This document shows, piece by piece, positions 20,394 through 30,898 of a DNA stretch of 64,000 nucleotides (positions within the stretch are counted from its first letter, which is position 1; each line of letters starts with the position of its first letter). Source of the stretch: Pseudolysinimonas_A sp044239695 (lineage in GTDB: Bacteria; Actinomycetota; Actinomycetes; Actinomycetales; Microbacteriaceae); contig NZ_JBIIAW010000003.1 in assembly GCF_044239695.1 (NCBI RefSeq), positions 1-64,000 of the forward strand. Reading direction: 5' to 3'. The notes under the pieces are model-generated. The model did not search any database and was not told the DNA's origin. It worked only from the letters and a program-made list of their open reading frames with translations. The translations under genes were made by a program, and so were the position numbers.

Positions 20394-21395
20394 TCAGGCG
20401 GAGATGATCGCGGGGTCCGGCACCGGCGCAGCGGGCTCGCGCGGGTCGCCGCCGGCCGCCACGAGGAGGTCGTTCGGCAGGTCGGCGAGGTAGTGCTCCG
20501 CGTCGAGCGCCGCGACCGTGCCCGAACCCGCCGCGGTGATCGCCTGCTTGTAGGTCGGGTCGACGACGTCGCCGGCCGCGAAGACGCCGGGGATGTTGGT
20601 GCGCGACGATCGGCCCTCGACGGCGATCGTGCCGGCCTCGGTGAGGTCGAGCTGGCCGTGGATGAGGTGGGTGCGCGGGTCGGAGCCGATCGCGACGAAC
20701 ATGCCCTGCACGTCGAGCGTGGTCTCGGTGCCGGTCTCGGTGTCGACGATGCCGATGCCGGTGACCTTCTCGTCGCCGTAGACGTGCGCGACCTCCTGGT
20801 TCCAGAGCACCTGGATCTTGGGATCGGCGAACGCGCGCTCCTGCATCGCGACCGAGGCGCGGAAGGCATCCCGGCGGTGCACGAGGTAGACGGTGTCGGC
20901 GAACCGAGTGAGGAAGGTCGCCTCCTCGAGGGCGGAGTCACCGCCGCCGATGACCGCGACCTTCTTCTGCTTGAAGAACGCCCCGTCGCAGGTGGCGCAC
21001 CACGAGACGCCGTAGCCGGAGAGCCGGGTCTCGTCGGCGAGCCCGAGCTTGCGGTACTCCGAGCCCGTCGCGTAGATGACGGCGAGGGCCTCGACCACGG
21101 TGCCGTCGCCGAGGTGGATCTTCTTGACGTCGCCGGCGAGTTCGACCTTCGTCACGTCGTCGTAGACGATCTCGGCGCCGAACCGCTCGGCCTGCGCCTG
21201 CATCTTCATCATCAGGTCGGGACCCATGATGCCGTCGGGGAAGCCCGGGAAGTTCTCGACCTCGGTGGTCTTCATCAGCTCGCCGCCGAACTCCACGCTC
21301 GAGGCGATCACGAGGGGCTTGAGGTTCGCGCGCGCGGCGTAGATCGCGGCGGTGTACCCCGCCGGTCCTGAGCCGATGATCACGATCTGACGCAT
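20394..21395 (-). CDS. trxB: Thioredoxin-disulfide reductase
   Basis: A 333-residue NADPH/FAD flavoenzyme. The FAD motif IGSGPAGYTAAIYAARA is at residues 7-23, the redox-active CATC at Cys133 and Cys136, and the NADPH loop IGGGDSALEEA follows. The C-terminal FAOGDV-type motif reads GVFAAGDVVD. The frame remains open far upstream, but that extension is antisense-frame murJ sequence; ATG 21395 gives the conserved MRQIVIIGSG start. Confidence 0.96.
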   Translation of the reverse strand: MRQIVIIGSGPAGYTAAIYAARANLKPLVIASSVEFGGELMKTTEVENFPGFPDGIMGPDLMMKMQAQAERFGAEIVYDDVTKVELAGDVKKIHLGDGTVVEALAVIYATGSEYRKLGLADETRLSGYGVSWCATCDGAFFKQKKVAVIGGGDSALEEATFLTRFADTVYLVHRRDAFRASVAMQERAFADPKIQVLWNQEVAHVYGDEKVTGIGIVDTETGTETTLDVQGMFVAIGSDPRTHLIHGQLDLTEAGTIAVEGRSSRTNIPGVFAAGDVVDPTYKQAITAAGSGTVAALDAEHYLADLPNDLLVAAGGDPREPAAPVPDPAIISA

Positions 21396-21481
21396 GGCGA
21401 AGCCTGCTTTCCGGAGCTCGCGCTCACATCCACCTGGTGCAACACATCCTAGGTATCCGTTATTTCTGAACCGGTTGCCGT

Positions 21482-23092
21482 TCAGTTTCGTCTGATGAAA
21501 GACACGGTGCCGCGCAGCTCCGGCGCGCGCGTCACGGCGAGCACGAGAAGGAAGACGAGGATGCCGACCACGCCGACCGCCGCCGTCGTGACGATCCCCT
21601 CCAGACGTCCCGCGGTCGCGAACCCGCCCGGGGCGAACCCGCCGAGCAGGGCCAGCACGCCGACCGCCGCTGCGGCCGCGGGGATCGTCGCGAGGGCGAA
21701 GATCCCGAAGCGCCGCACGATGCGACGCCCTCCGCCGCCGAGCCGCCGACGGAGGATGACGGCGCCGGCGAGGGCCTGCACGATGACGGAGAGGGAGGTG
21801 ACCAGGCCGATGCCCGCCGCGATCCATGCCGACGGCGCGGCGAGGAGGGCGAGCGTGCCGGCGATGAAGAGTGCGGCCTGCACGACCTGGAGCAGGAACG
21901 GGGTGCGGGTGTCGCCGAGGGCGTAGAACGCGCGCTGCACGACGTAGAGGCTGCTGAACGGCACCAGACCGACGAGGAAGCCGAGGAGCACGATCGCGAT
22001 CACCCGCGCCTCCTCGTCGCCGTCGGCGAAGAACCGCGCGAACGGCACCGCTGCCGCCGCGAGCGCGGCACCGGCTCCGGCCACCAGCATCCCGATCGCC
22101 CGCAGCGACGCGGAGAGGTCCGCGCGCAGGGCCGGGATGTCGGCATCCCGCACGGCTGCGGCCATCCGGGTGAAGTAGGGCGTCGCGATCGAGATCGCGA
22201 TGATCGAGTGCGACAGCATGAAGATCAGCCAGGTGACCCGGAGCACGGCGAGCGAGGCATCGTCGGGGTTGGCGGTCGAGGCGACGTTGGTCTGCACCAG
22301 GTTGGTGAGCTGCACGACGAGCACCATGCCGACGACCCAGCCGGCCGCCCGCGCGGGGGCTCCCAGCCCGGCCCCTCGCCAGCGGAAGTCGGGTCGGAAC
22401 CGCAGGCCGGTCCGACGCCAGAAGAACAGCAGCAGGATCGCCTGGAGCGCCACGCCGAGCGTCGCGCCGCCCCCGAGCACCGCGATGCGGTCCGGACTCC
22501 ACTCCGCTGCCGCGTCGTGCGCCGGCACGACGCCGTACAGCGCGGCGAACAGCGCGAGGGTTCCGATCATCACGACGTTGTTGAGGGCCGGAGCCCACGC
22601 CGCCGGTCCGTAGATGCCGCGGGCATTGAGCACCTCGCCGACGAGGGCGTAGACGGCGTAGAAGAAGATCTGAGGGAGGCACCAGTAGGCCAGCGACACC
22701 GCCAGCTCGAGGCCGCCTCCGGCCAGGGCTCCTTCTCGGCTGGCCAGGGCGTAGAGCCGCACGATCAGCGGCGCCGCGAAGGTGGCGGCGATCGTCGTGA
22801 CCAGGAAGGCGGCGACGCCGAGGGTCACCAGCCGGTTGACGAACGCCTGCCCGCCGTCGGCCTGCGTGGCCGCCTTGACGATGTGCGGCACGAGCACCGC
22901 CTGCAGCAGGCCCCCGGCGACGATGGCGTAGATGTAGGTCGGCAGTTGATTGGCGAGGGCGAAGGCGTTCGGTCCCGGCTGGGTGACGCCGATCACGGCG
23001 GCGAGCACCGCCGCGTTGGCGAAGCCGAGGAGGCGCGACAGGATCGTGCCGGACGCGAGAGCGGCACTCGCGCGTCCGACGGTCGCGCTCAC
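21482..23092 (-). CDS. murJ: Lipid II flippase MurJ-like protein
   Basis: A 536-residue polytopic membrane protein of the MurJ/MviN family with about 14 membrane segments. It begins with the characteristic SGTILSRLLGFANAAVLAAVIG, and the family ALGDTRTPF motif follows a later loop. It flips lipid-linked peptidoglycan precursors outward. Unlike mycobacterial MviN it has no kinase-like or extracellular C-terminal extension. GTG start overlaps the stop of the DUF6049 gene (GTGA). Confidence 0.9.
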   Translation of the reverse strand: MSATVGRASAALASGTILSRLLGFANAAVLAAVIGVTQPGPNAFALANQLPTYIYAIVAGGLLQAVLVPHIVKAATQADGGQAFVNRLVTLGVAAFLVTTIAATFAAPLIVRLYALASREGALAGGGLELAVSLAYWCLPQIFFYAVYALVGEVLNARGIYGPAAWAPALNNVVMIGTLALFAALYGVVPAHDAAAEWSPDRIAVLGGGATLGVALQAILLLFFWRRTGLRFRPDFRWRGAGLGAPARAAGWVVGMVLVVQLTNLVQTNVASTANPDDASLAVLRVTWLIFMLSHSIIAISIATPYFTRMAAAVRDADIPALRADLSASLRAIGMLVAGAGAALAAAAVPFARFFADGDEEARVIAIVLLGFLVGLVPFSSLYVVQRAFYALGDTRTPFLLQVVQAALFIAGTLALLAAPSAWIAAGIGLVTSLSVIVQALAGAVILRRRLGGGGRRIVRRFGIFALATIPAAAAAVGVLALLGGFAPGGFATAGRLEGIVTTAAVGVVGILVFLLVLAVTRAPELRGTVSFIRRN

Positions 23093-24807
23093 TCGGTCTC
23101 CTGCGATCCGCCCGGCTCGGTGGCCGCCCGCTCGGCGACGGCCCGGCGGCGGCGCACGACGACGTTGCGGACGATCCCGACGGCGAAGACGATCGCCAGG
23201 ACGGCGAAGACGATGAGTCCGACCGTCTCCCACTGCGCCTGCAAGTCGGCGTCGAAGCGCCGGGACTGCCCGATCGGGGTGCCGGTCGAGGGGCTCGAGA
23301 GGCTCACGTCGACCACCACGCGGCCGTTGGTGATCGCCTGCGCATCGAGGCGGACCGTCTTCGACGATCCCGGTTCGATCGTCACCTCGGCCGGGCTGTC
23401 GATCTGCAGCAGCGGACGCAACGGGCGGGCATCCAGTCGCACGGTGACGGCGAAGTCGAGCGCATTCGCGATGCGGATCGGGATCGAGGTGCTGGTGCTC
23501 GCGACGAACAGGCTGCCCGTGTCGACGATCTCCACCGACCCCAGGATTTCGGCGGACCGCTCGAGGAACACGTCGGCCTGCGCCTGCCATTCCGGATCGG
23601 CGACCTCCTGCACGCTCAGGAGCGCCAGCAGCTGCAGGCGCCGAGGAGCGGTGAGGAGCAGAGGATCGCTCAGGATGCTGGCGAACAGGTCCTCCGCCTG
23701 CAGCACGGCGGTGAGGCCCGGGGTAGCCAGCACGTGTGCGCCTGCGGCGCCGTCGACCACGGACGCCGGGTCGGCGGGGCCCGACAGCACGTCGGAGAGC
23801 CCGACCATCCGCGTCGTCTCGCGGGCCTCGATCGCACCGAACGCCTCGTCGAGTCCGTAGAACTTGAACGTCGACAGCCGGTCGAGGGTGAGCACGACGG
23901 AGCGACCCGGATGAGCGGCCCCGAGTCCGTCGAGCGCCGCGCCCAGGCGGGTGAGCGCCTGCTCCCGCGTCGCGTCGTCGATCGAGGTGCTCGCCTCGCG
24001 CAGCAGCTCGGAGGCGGCGGAGTCGGCGACGAGCCCCCGAATCTCGCCGAGATCGGCGAGGGCGCCGCCCGTCTCGGAGAGGTTGCCGGAGTTCAGCAGA
24101 ACCGCCTCGTAGCCGGCGGCATCGTAGGCGGCGAGGTCGGCCGCCGCGGCGGAACCGGAGGCCGGCCAGGCGATCGCGGGGAGCGCGGCGGGCCAGGCGA
24201 GCAGCTCCTCGGTGCTCGGGAGCGGTGGCGGGTCCCCGGCACCCGCGTCGGCGGTCTCGGTCGGGGTCGGCGTCGGGGTCGGCGTCGGGGTCGCGGTCAG
24301 CTCCGGTCCGAAGTTCGCCGGGTCGATGGCGAACCCGAAGTCGAGGGCGGTCGCGAGGTCGAGCGACCCGTTCCGGGCCAGCGCCGTCAGGTCGGCGTCG
24401 GCGTAGCCGAGCAGGAAGACCTCGTTCGGCGCCGCGGCGAGCCGGTCGAGCCAGGCGAGTGCGGTGGGCGGAGCCGTCGAGCCCAGCACCCGGATCGAGG
24501 CGAGGATCATCGGATCGAGCGCGATCGTCGCCGAGGTCGCCAGCAGCTCGTCGAGTTCCCGGGTGAGGGTTCCCGACGGGGAGGTGGCGGTCTCGAGCGT
24601 CTCGGCGCCGAGCATCCCGTCGTCTCCGGCGCGGAGCGTGATCGGAACCACCACGCTGATCTCGATCGGGGCGGACACGGCCCGCGGTGCGGCGAGGGCC
24701 GGGCCGGAGATGATCGCGGGGGCCAGAACGACGGCGAACGCGAGGGCCGCGGCTGCCGCGCGGTGACGCGCGGGCAGGGCGCGTCCCTGCTCTCGCGCGG
24801 CCGACAT
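23089..24807 (-). CDS. DUF6049 family secreted/membrane-anchored protein
   Basis: A 572-residue envelope protein. A signal peptide is visible (about residues 15-42, ending ISGPALAAPRA). A large extracellular region includes a Pro-Thr repeat linker (TPTPTPTPTET, about 165-175). One membrane segment near 535-555 (VGLIVFAVLAIVFAVGIV) is followed by a basic cytoplasmic tail. Pairing with murJ and the CCA-adding enzyme is the Rv3909-Rv3910-Rv3907c order of mycobacteria. Role unknown. ATG 24807 follows TAAGCT by 7 nt, predicting a leaderless start. Confidence 0.8.
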   Translation of the reverse strand: MSAAREQGRALPARHRAAAAALAFAVVLAPAIISGPALAAPRAVSAPIEISVVVPITLRAGDDGMLGAETLETATSPSGTLTRELDELLATSATIALDPMILASIRVLGSTAPPTALAWLDRLAAAPNEVFLLGYADADLTALARNGSLDLATALDFGFAIDPANFGPELTATPTPTPTPTPTETADAGAGDPPPLPSTEELLAWPAALPAIAWPASGSAAAADLAAYDAAGYEAVLLNSGNLSETGGALADLGEIRGLVADSAASELLREASTSIDDATREQALTRLGAALDGLGAAHPGRSVVLTLDRLSTFKFYGLDEAFGAIEARETTRMVGLSDVLSGPADPASVVDGAAGAHVLATPGLTAVLQAEDLFASILSDPLLLTAPRRLQLLALLSVQEVADPEWQAQADVFLERSAEILGSVEIVDTGSLFVASTSTSIPIRIANALDFAVTVRLDARPLRPLLQIDSPAEVTIEPGSSKTVRLDAQAITNGRVVVDVSLSSPSTGTPIGQSRRFDADLQAQWETVGLIVFAVLAIVFAVGIVRNVVVRRRRAVAERAATEPGGSQETE

Positions 24808-24877
24808 GACCCCGAGCTTAAGCGTCTGCGGGCCGCCGAGTCGCGTCATCCTCTGCCGCGCCGGGGACAATGGGGGG

Positions 24878-26311
24878 ATGGACAGTGTCGCGGAGGCGAT
24901 GGAGCGCTTGCGCGAACTGAGCGCCCGGCCCGCGGTGGCGGAGCTCGCACGGCTCTTCGCCGACGCGGGGCACGAGCTCGCGCTCGTCGGCGGGACGGTG
25001 CGGGACGCCTTCCTCGGCCGCGGCCTCGGCGGCGACGACATCGACCTCGACTTCACGACCGACGCCACCCCCGAGCAGACCGAGGCGGTGCTGAGGCCGC
25101 TGGGCAAGACGCTGTGGGACACCGGTCGCCGATTCGGCACGATCGGCGTGCGCCTGGGCGGCTACCTCTGCGAGATCACGACCTACCGCAGCGACGCGTA
25201 CGACGGCACGACGCGCAAGCCCGAGGTGCAGTTCGGTGACAGCCTCGAAGCCGATCTCACCCGCCGGGACTTCACCGTGAACGCGATGGCGCTCCGCGTG
25301 CCGGCGATGGTGCTCGTCGACCCGACGGGCGGCTTCGACGATCTGCTCGCGGGACGGCTGCGCACCCCCGGTGCTCCGGAGATCTCGTTCGGCGACGACC
25401 CGCTGCGGATGCTGCGCGGCGCGCGGTTCCGGGCGCAACTCGGGTTCGACCTCGCGCCCGAGGCCGCCGACGCGGCCCGGCGCATGGCGCCGTCGCTGGA
25501 GATCGTCGCGGCCGAACGCGTGCAGCAGGAGCTGGCGAAGCTGCTCCTGGCGCGCGAGCCCTCGGCGGGCATCCGCGTTCTTGTCGACATCGGACTCGCC
25601 GATCAGGTGCTGCCGGAGGTGCCGGCTCTGCGGCTCGAGATCGACGAGCACGCGCGCCACAAGGATGTCTACGAGCACAGCCTGACCGCCCTCGACCGCG
25701 CTCTCGAGCTCGAGCGCGAACGGGGACACGAGCCCGATCTCGTGCTGCGGCTCGCGGTGCTGCTGCACGACATCGGAAAGCCCGCGACCCGCGTGATCGA
25801 GCCGGACGGCGGGGTGACCTTCCATCACCACGACGTCCTCGGCGCGCGGCTGGCGACGAAGCGGTTGAAGGCCCTCCGCTTCGACAAGGCGACGATCGAG
25901 GCGGTCGCCGACCTCATCCGCCTGCACCTGCGCTTCTTCGGCTACGCCGAGGGCGCCTGGACCGATGCGGCGGTCCGTCGCTACGTGCGCGACGCCGGCG
26001 ACCAGTTGGAACGGCTGCACATCCTGTCGCGGGCCGACGTGACGACCCGCAACAAGCGCAAGGCCGACCGCCTGGCCCACGCCTACGACGACCTCGAGTC
26101 CCGGATCGCGGCGCTCGCCGAGGAGGAGGAGCTCGCGGCCTTGCGACCCGACCTCGACGGCGAGCAGATCATGAGCATCCTCGGTCTCTCGCCCGGCCGC
26201 GAGGTCGGCGAGGCCTACCGGTTCCTGATGGAGGCGCGCCTGGATGAAGGTCCGCTCGGAGCCGACGAGGCCGAGCGCCGACTCCGGAGCTGGTGGTCGG
26301 CCCGCGGCTGA
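24878..26311 (+). CDS. pcnA: CCA tRNA nucleotidyltransferase with HD domain
   Basis: A 477-residue class II nucleotidyltransferase that adds CCA to tRNA 3' ends; this matters because none of the three tRNA genes here encodes CCA. The motif GGTVRDAFLGR and the metal site DIDLDFTT are at the N-terminus, with RRDFTVNAMAL next. The HD domain (LAVLLHDIGKP, HHHDVLGARL) lies in the C-terminal half. ATG 24878 chosen; GACAAT lies 6 nt upstream, so this start may also be leaderless. Confidence 0.93.
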   Translation: MDSVAEAMERLRELSARPAVAELARLFADAGHELALVGGTVRDAFLGRGLGGDDIDLDFTTDATPEQTEAVLRPLGKTLWDTGRRFGTIGVRLGGYLCEITTYRSDAYDGTTRKPEVQFGDSLEADLTRRDFTVNAMALRVPAMVLVDPTGGFDDLLAGRLRTPGAPEISFGDDPLRMLRGARFRAQLGFDLAPEAADAARRMAPSLEIVAAERVQQELAKLLLAREPSAGIRVLVDIGLADQVLPEVPALRLEIDEHARHKDVYEHSLTALDRALELERERGHEPDLVLRLAVLLHDIGKPATRVIEPDGGVTFHHHDVLGARLATKRLKALRFDKATIEAVADLIRLHLRFFGYAEGAWTDAAVRRYVRDAGDQLERLHILSRADVTTRNKRKADRLAHAYDDLESRIAALAEEEELAALRPDLDGEQIMSILGLSPGREVGEAYRFLMEARLDEGPLGADEAERRLRSWWSARG

Positions 26312-26313
26312 CC

Positions 26314-26423
26314 TATGATCGACAGGTTGTCCGCCTTCCGGTTCCTCGAATCCGGGCGGGCACACGTCACAACCCTCCTGCCGTAGAACGACTACGGCCG
26401 CTGAGACCAGAGGAGGTGGGTTA
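26314..26423 (+). promoter_or_regulatory. rpsF operon promoter and leader hairpin
   Basis: TATGAT (26314-26319), two bases past the pcnA stop, is a strong -10. The roughly 98-nt leader has a 7-bp hairpin GCCGTAG-AACGA-CTACGGC at 26380-26398 followed by a CCG, then a strong AGGAGGTGG ribosome site. An S6:S18 autoregulatory leader with a CCG-bearing stem is known for rpsF in many phyla; assigning this hairpin to it is inference. Confidence 0.4.
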
Positions 26424-26882
26424 ATGACGCACCAGTATGAGCTGATGGTGATCCTCGATCCCGAGATCGATGAGCGCACCGTCGCACCCAGCCTGGACAA
26501 GTTCCTCAACGTGATCCGCAACGACGGCGGCACGATCGAGAACGTGGACATCTGGGGCCGTCGCCGCCTGGCCTACGAGATCAAGAAGAAGGCCGAGGGC
26601 ATCTACGCCGTCGTCACCTTCACCGCGACCTCGGACGCCACCGTCGAACTCGACCGCCAGCTGAAGCTGTCCGAGGCCGTGCTGCGCACCAAGGTGCTGC
26701 GCGCCGAGGAGGCCGTGGCCCGCGTGGCCGCGCACGCCGTCGAAGAGGCCGCCAAGGCCGAGCGCAAGGCTGCCGCGATCGCCAAGAAGCCCGCCGCCCC
26801 GAAGGCCGAGGAGGCGCCCGCCGCCCCTGTCGCCGACGCGGCCCCGGCGGATGCCGCCGCGACGGCGTCTGACAAGGACTGA
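26424..26882 (+). CDS. rpsF: 30S ribosomal protein S6
   Basis: A 152-residue protein. Residues 1-95 are the S6 ferredoxin-like fold (MTHQYELMVILDPEIDE ... NVDIWGRRRLAYEIKKKAEG). The remainder is an Ala/Lys/Pro-rich tail of about 50 residues, longer than in most bacteria but common in Microbacteriaceae. Partner of S18, whose gene is in the same operon. A strong ribosome site precedes it. Confidence 0.96.
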   Translation: MTHQYELMVILDPEIDERTVAPSLDKFLNVIRNDGGTIENVDIWGRRRLAYEIKKKAEGIYAVVTFTATSDATVELDRQLKLSEAVLRTKVLRAEEAVARVAAHAVEEAAKAERKAAAIAKKPAAPKAEEAPAAPVADAAPADAAATASDKD

Positions 26883-26885
26883 GCC

Positions 26886-27401
26886 ATGGCCGGCGAGACG
26901 ATCATCACCGTGGTGGGCAACCTCACCGCCGACCCCGAACTGCGCTACACGCAGGGCGGGCTGGCCGTCGCCAACTTCACCATCGCGTCGACCCCGCGCA
27001 CGTTCGACCGTCAGGCGAACGACTGGAAGGACGGCGACGCCCTCTTCCTGCGGGCCTCGTGCTGGCGTGAGTTCGCCGAGCACGTCGCCGGTTCGCTGAC
27101 CAAGGGCAGCCGCGTCATCGCGACCGGCCGCCTGAAGCAGCGCAACTACGACGACCGCGACGGCAACAAGCGCACCGCGATCGAGCTGGAGGTCGACGAG
27201 ATCGGCCCCTCGCTGCGCTACGCGACCGCGCAGGTCACCCGTGCCTCGGGTGGCAGCAGTGGCGGCGGGAACAGCGGCGGAGGCCGCGGCCAGGTGTCCG
27301 GCGGTGCCGAGGAGCCGTGGGCCGCGAGCGCGCCCGCGTCCGGCGGCGGCGACGACGTCTGGAACACCCCCGGCAACTACAACGACGAGACCCCGTTCTG
27401 A
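26886..27401 (+). CDS. ssb: Single-stranded DNA-binding protein
   Basis: A 171-residue protein. The OB fold covers residues 1-115 (ITVVGNLTADPELRYTQGG, FLRASCWREFAEHV, GSRVIATGRLKQR). A Gly/Ser-rich linker leads to the acidic tip DETPF, the interaction tail for repair and replication partners. Between rpsF and rpsR as is standard. Confidence 0.96.
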   Translation: MAGETIITVVGNLTADPELRYTQGGLAVANFTIASTPRTFDRQANDWKDGDALFLRASCWREFAEHVAGSLTKGSRVIATGRLKQRNYDDRDGNKRTAIELEVDEIGPSLRYATAQVTRASGGSSGGGNSGGGRGQVSGGAEEPWAASAPASGGGDDVWNTPGNYNDETPF

Positions 27402-27444
27402 GCCCCGGCTCCTGAGAACGTAGAAACCGAAAAGGAAGACAGCA

Positions 27445-27711
27445 ATGGCTGGCAAGAGCAGCAGCAGCAGCGGCGACCGCCGCAAGCGCGCGCCGAAGGG
27501 TGGCAAGAACGCCGCTCCCGCGAAGAGCATCCGCGTCGGCGTCATCGACTACAAGGACGTCGCGACGCTTCGCAAGTTCATCTCCGAGCGTGGAAAGATC
27601 CGCGCCCGGCGCATCACCGGCGTGTCGGTGCAGGAGCAGCGGCTCATCGCGCGCGCGGTCAAGAACGCGCGTGAGATGGCCCTCCTCCCCTACGCGGGAT
27701 CGGGGCGATAG
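27445..27711 (+). CDS. rpsR: 30S ribosomal protein S18
   Basis: An 88-residue S18 with the core IDYKDVATLRKFISERGKI and RRITGVSVQEQRLIARAVKNAREMALLPY. The N-terminus is Ser/Lys/Pro-rich. It lacks the paired cysteines of zinc-binding S18 forms. AAAAGGAAGA precedes the ATG. Confidence 0.96.
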   Translation: MAGKSSSSSGDRRKRAPKGGKNAAPAKSIRVGVIDYKDVATLRKFISERGKIRARRITGVSVQEQRLIARAVKNAREMALLPYAGSGR

Positions 27712-27714
27712 GCC

Positions 27715-28167
27715 ATGTCGAAGCTCATCCTCACCTCCGAGGTCTCCGGCCTCGGCTCCGCCGGTGACGTCGTCGACGTCAAGAACGGCTACGCCCGCAA
27801 CTACCTCATCCCGCAGGGCTTCGCGATCGCCTGGTCCAAGGGCGCCGAGAAGCAGGTCGACTCGATCAAGGCGTCCCGCGCCGCGAAGGAGCTCGCCACC
27901 CTCGAAGAGGCTCAGGCACTGAAGGCCAAGCTCGAGGGCGCCACCGTGAAGCTCGTCGTCAAGTCGGGTCGCGAAGGTCGCCTGTTCGGCTCGGTCAAGA
28001 CGTCGGATGTCGCGGACGCGGTCAAGGCCGCCGGCCTCGGCGACGTCGACAAGCGCTCGATCGAGCTCTCCGCTCCGATCAAGAGCCTCGGCCGCCACGA
28101 CGCCACCGTGCGTCTGCGCACCGACGTGCTCGCCGCGCTGACGCTCGACGTGGTCGCCGCGAAGTAG
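27715..28167 (+). CDS. rplI: 50S ribosomal protein L9
   Basis: A 150-residue protein of normal length. The N-domain MSKLILTSEVSGLGSAGDVVDVKNGYARNYLIPQG is followed by the long connecting helix and the C-domain ending TLDVVAAK. It starts 3 bases after the rpsR stop and ends the operon; a strong terminator follows. Confidence 0.96.
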   Translation: MSKLILTSEVSGLGSAGDVVDVKNGYARNYLIPQGFAIAWSKGAEKQVDSIKASRAAKELATLEEAQALKAKLEGATVKLVVKSGREGRLFGSVKTSDVADAVKAAGLGDVDKRSIELSAPIKSLGRHDATVRLRTDVLAALTLDVVAAK

Positions 28168-28176
28168 CCCCTCACC

Positions 28177-28210
28177 CGGAAGGCGCACCCCGCAGGGGGT
28201 GCGCCTTCCG
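28177..28210 (+). terminator. Terminator of rpsF-ssb-rpsR-rplI
   Basis: A perfect 15-bp stem with a GCAG loop (arms 28177-28191 and 28196-28210) lies 10 bases past the rplI stop. It is followed by TCGTTAA. Confidence 0.85.
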
Positions 28211-28283
28211 TCGTTAACGGCGCGTGAACATGTCCCCCGGACGAGGGACATCAGCGCCGTACCCCGTCGAAATCCTCACGTTT

Positions 28284-28481
28284 CCGTCCACAGGTGACCT
28301 GTCAAGGCGCGAAGTCTCAAGTAGCAGTCCAAGCCTGTTTCCACACACAGGGTGTGGAAACGAAAACCCCAGGTCATCGCCGCTTTACCGGCGCAGATCC
28401 CGGAGTTTCACACAGCTGATTCCACAACTTCTTCACACACGTCACGGCGTTTCCCGGCGATTCCCCACAGCGTCATCCACA
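28284..28481. promoter_or_regulatory. DnaA-box-like cluster upstream of dnaB
   Basis: This lies in a 462-bp gap (28168-28629) with no gene apart from the terminator. Box-like 9-mers: CCGTCCACA (28284-28292), an inverted pair of GTTTCCACA (28337-28345 plus, 28353-28361 minus) forming a 10-bp palindrome with a 5-nt loop, GATTCCACA (28418-28426), TTCCCCACA (28461-28469) and TCATCCACA (28473-28481). GTTTCCACA also occurs in oriC at 10301-10309. DnaA control of dnaB, or a titration site, is inferred. Confidence 0.45.
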
Positions 28482-28629
28482 GGGCGGGTTGTCCCCCCGG
28501 GTGCAGTCTCCCTACTGTGGGCAAGCGCTCGCGGCGCGGGGTCAGCACTTCTCGAGCCGACGGACTTCGGGGTGTCTGTCGGCGATGTCGGCGTGCCCGC
28601 CTATCGTGACCAGCTGGAGGTCCTTTCTC

Positions 28630-30006
<1,377 letters not shown>

Positions 30007-30008
30007 CG

Positions 30009-30893
30009 ATGCGGCGACCGTTCCGCCAAATCGATGTCTTCGGCGAGGAGCCGGGCACGGGCAACCCCGTGGCGGTCGTCCTGGAAGCCGCGGGTCTGTC
30101 CGACGACGACATGCGGCGGTTCTCGAGGTGGACGAACCTCTCCGAGTGCACCTTCGTCCTGCCGCCGACGACCCCGGAGGCCGACTACCGCGTGCGCATC
30201 TTCTCGCTCGACGTCGAACTGCCGTTCGCCGGGCATCCGACGCTCGGCACCGCGCGCGCCTGGGTGGATGCCGGGGGCACGCCCGCCACGCCGGGCACCG
30301 TGGTGCAGGAGTGCGGCGCGGGCCTCATCCCGGTGCGCGTTGCCGGTGACGTGCTCGCGTTCGAGGCGCCCCCGCTGCTGCGCTCCGGCGCGGTCGAGCC
30401 GGGCCTGCTCGCCCGCGCGATCGCCGTGCTCGGTGTGGATCCCGCCGCGGTCGTCGCCGCGGAATGGCTCGACAACGGGCCCGGCTGGCTCGGGCTCCTG
30501 CTCGACGGCGCCGACACGGTGCTCGCCCTGCGTCCTGACGCGGCGCGCGCGGCCGGCGACGAGCACCGCGGGCGCTGGGATCTCGGCGTCATCGGGGCGC
30601 ACCCCGACGGGTCCGCCGAGGCCTTCGAGGTGCGCGCGTTCTTCTCGGACGGCGTCGGCACCCTCGTCGAGGATCCGGTGACCGGCAGTCTCAACGCGGC
30701 TGCGGCGCAGTGGATGCTGGCCTCCGGCCGGGCGACGGCGCCCTACGTCGTCCGTCAGGGGACGGCGCTCGGACGCCGTGGACGGGTCACGATCAGCACG
30801 GACGCCGACGGTTCCGCGGTGTGGGTCGGCGGCCGCACCGACGTCGTCCTGTCGGGCACCGCCGACCTCGGCGGAGCACCGGACGTAGACTGA
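30009..30893 (+). CDS. PhzF-family isomerase/epimerase-like protein
   Basis: A 294-residue protein with the PhzF fold: IDVFGEEPGTGNPVAVVLEA at the start, the catalytic-type glutamate in NLSECTFV, the strand FSLDVELPFAGHPTLGTA and the second-half GTLVEDPVTGSLNAAAAQW. Diaminopimelate-epimerase-like. Physiological substrate unknown. It starts 2 bases after dnaB, and so is probably translated from the dnaB mRNA. Confidence 0.88.
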   Translation: MRRPFRQIDVFGEEPGTGNPVAVVLEAAGLSDDDMRRFSRWTNLSECTFVLPPTTPEADYRVRIFSLDVELPFAGHPTLGTARAWVDAGGTPATPGTVVQECGAGLIPVRVAGDVLAFEAPPLLRSGAVEPGLLARAIAVLGVDPAAVVAAEWLDNGPGWLGLLLDGADTVLALRPDAARAAGDEHRGRWDLGVIGAHPDGSAEAFEVRAFFSDGVGTLVEDPVTGSLNAAAAQWMLASGRATAPYVVRQGTALGRRGRVTISTDADGSAVWVGGRTDVVLSGTADLGGAPDVD

Positions 30894-30898
30894 TCCGC

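Noticed and set aside
20394..22682. Apparent 762-residue fusion upstream of trxB
   Set aside because: The N-terminal part is an alternative frame of murJ; the conserved reductase starts at 21395.
24240..24300. Short GC-rich tandem repeat as a possible regulatory repeat
   Set aside because: It simply encodes the Pro-Thr linker of the DUF6049 protein.
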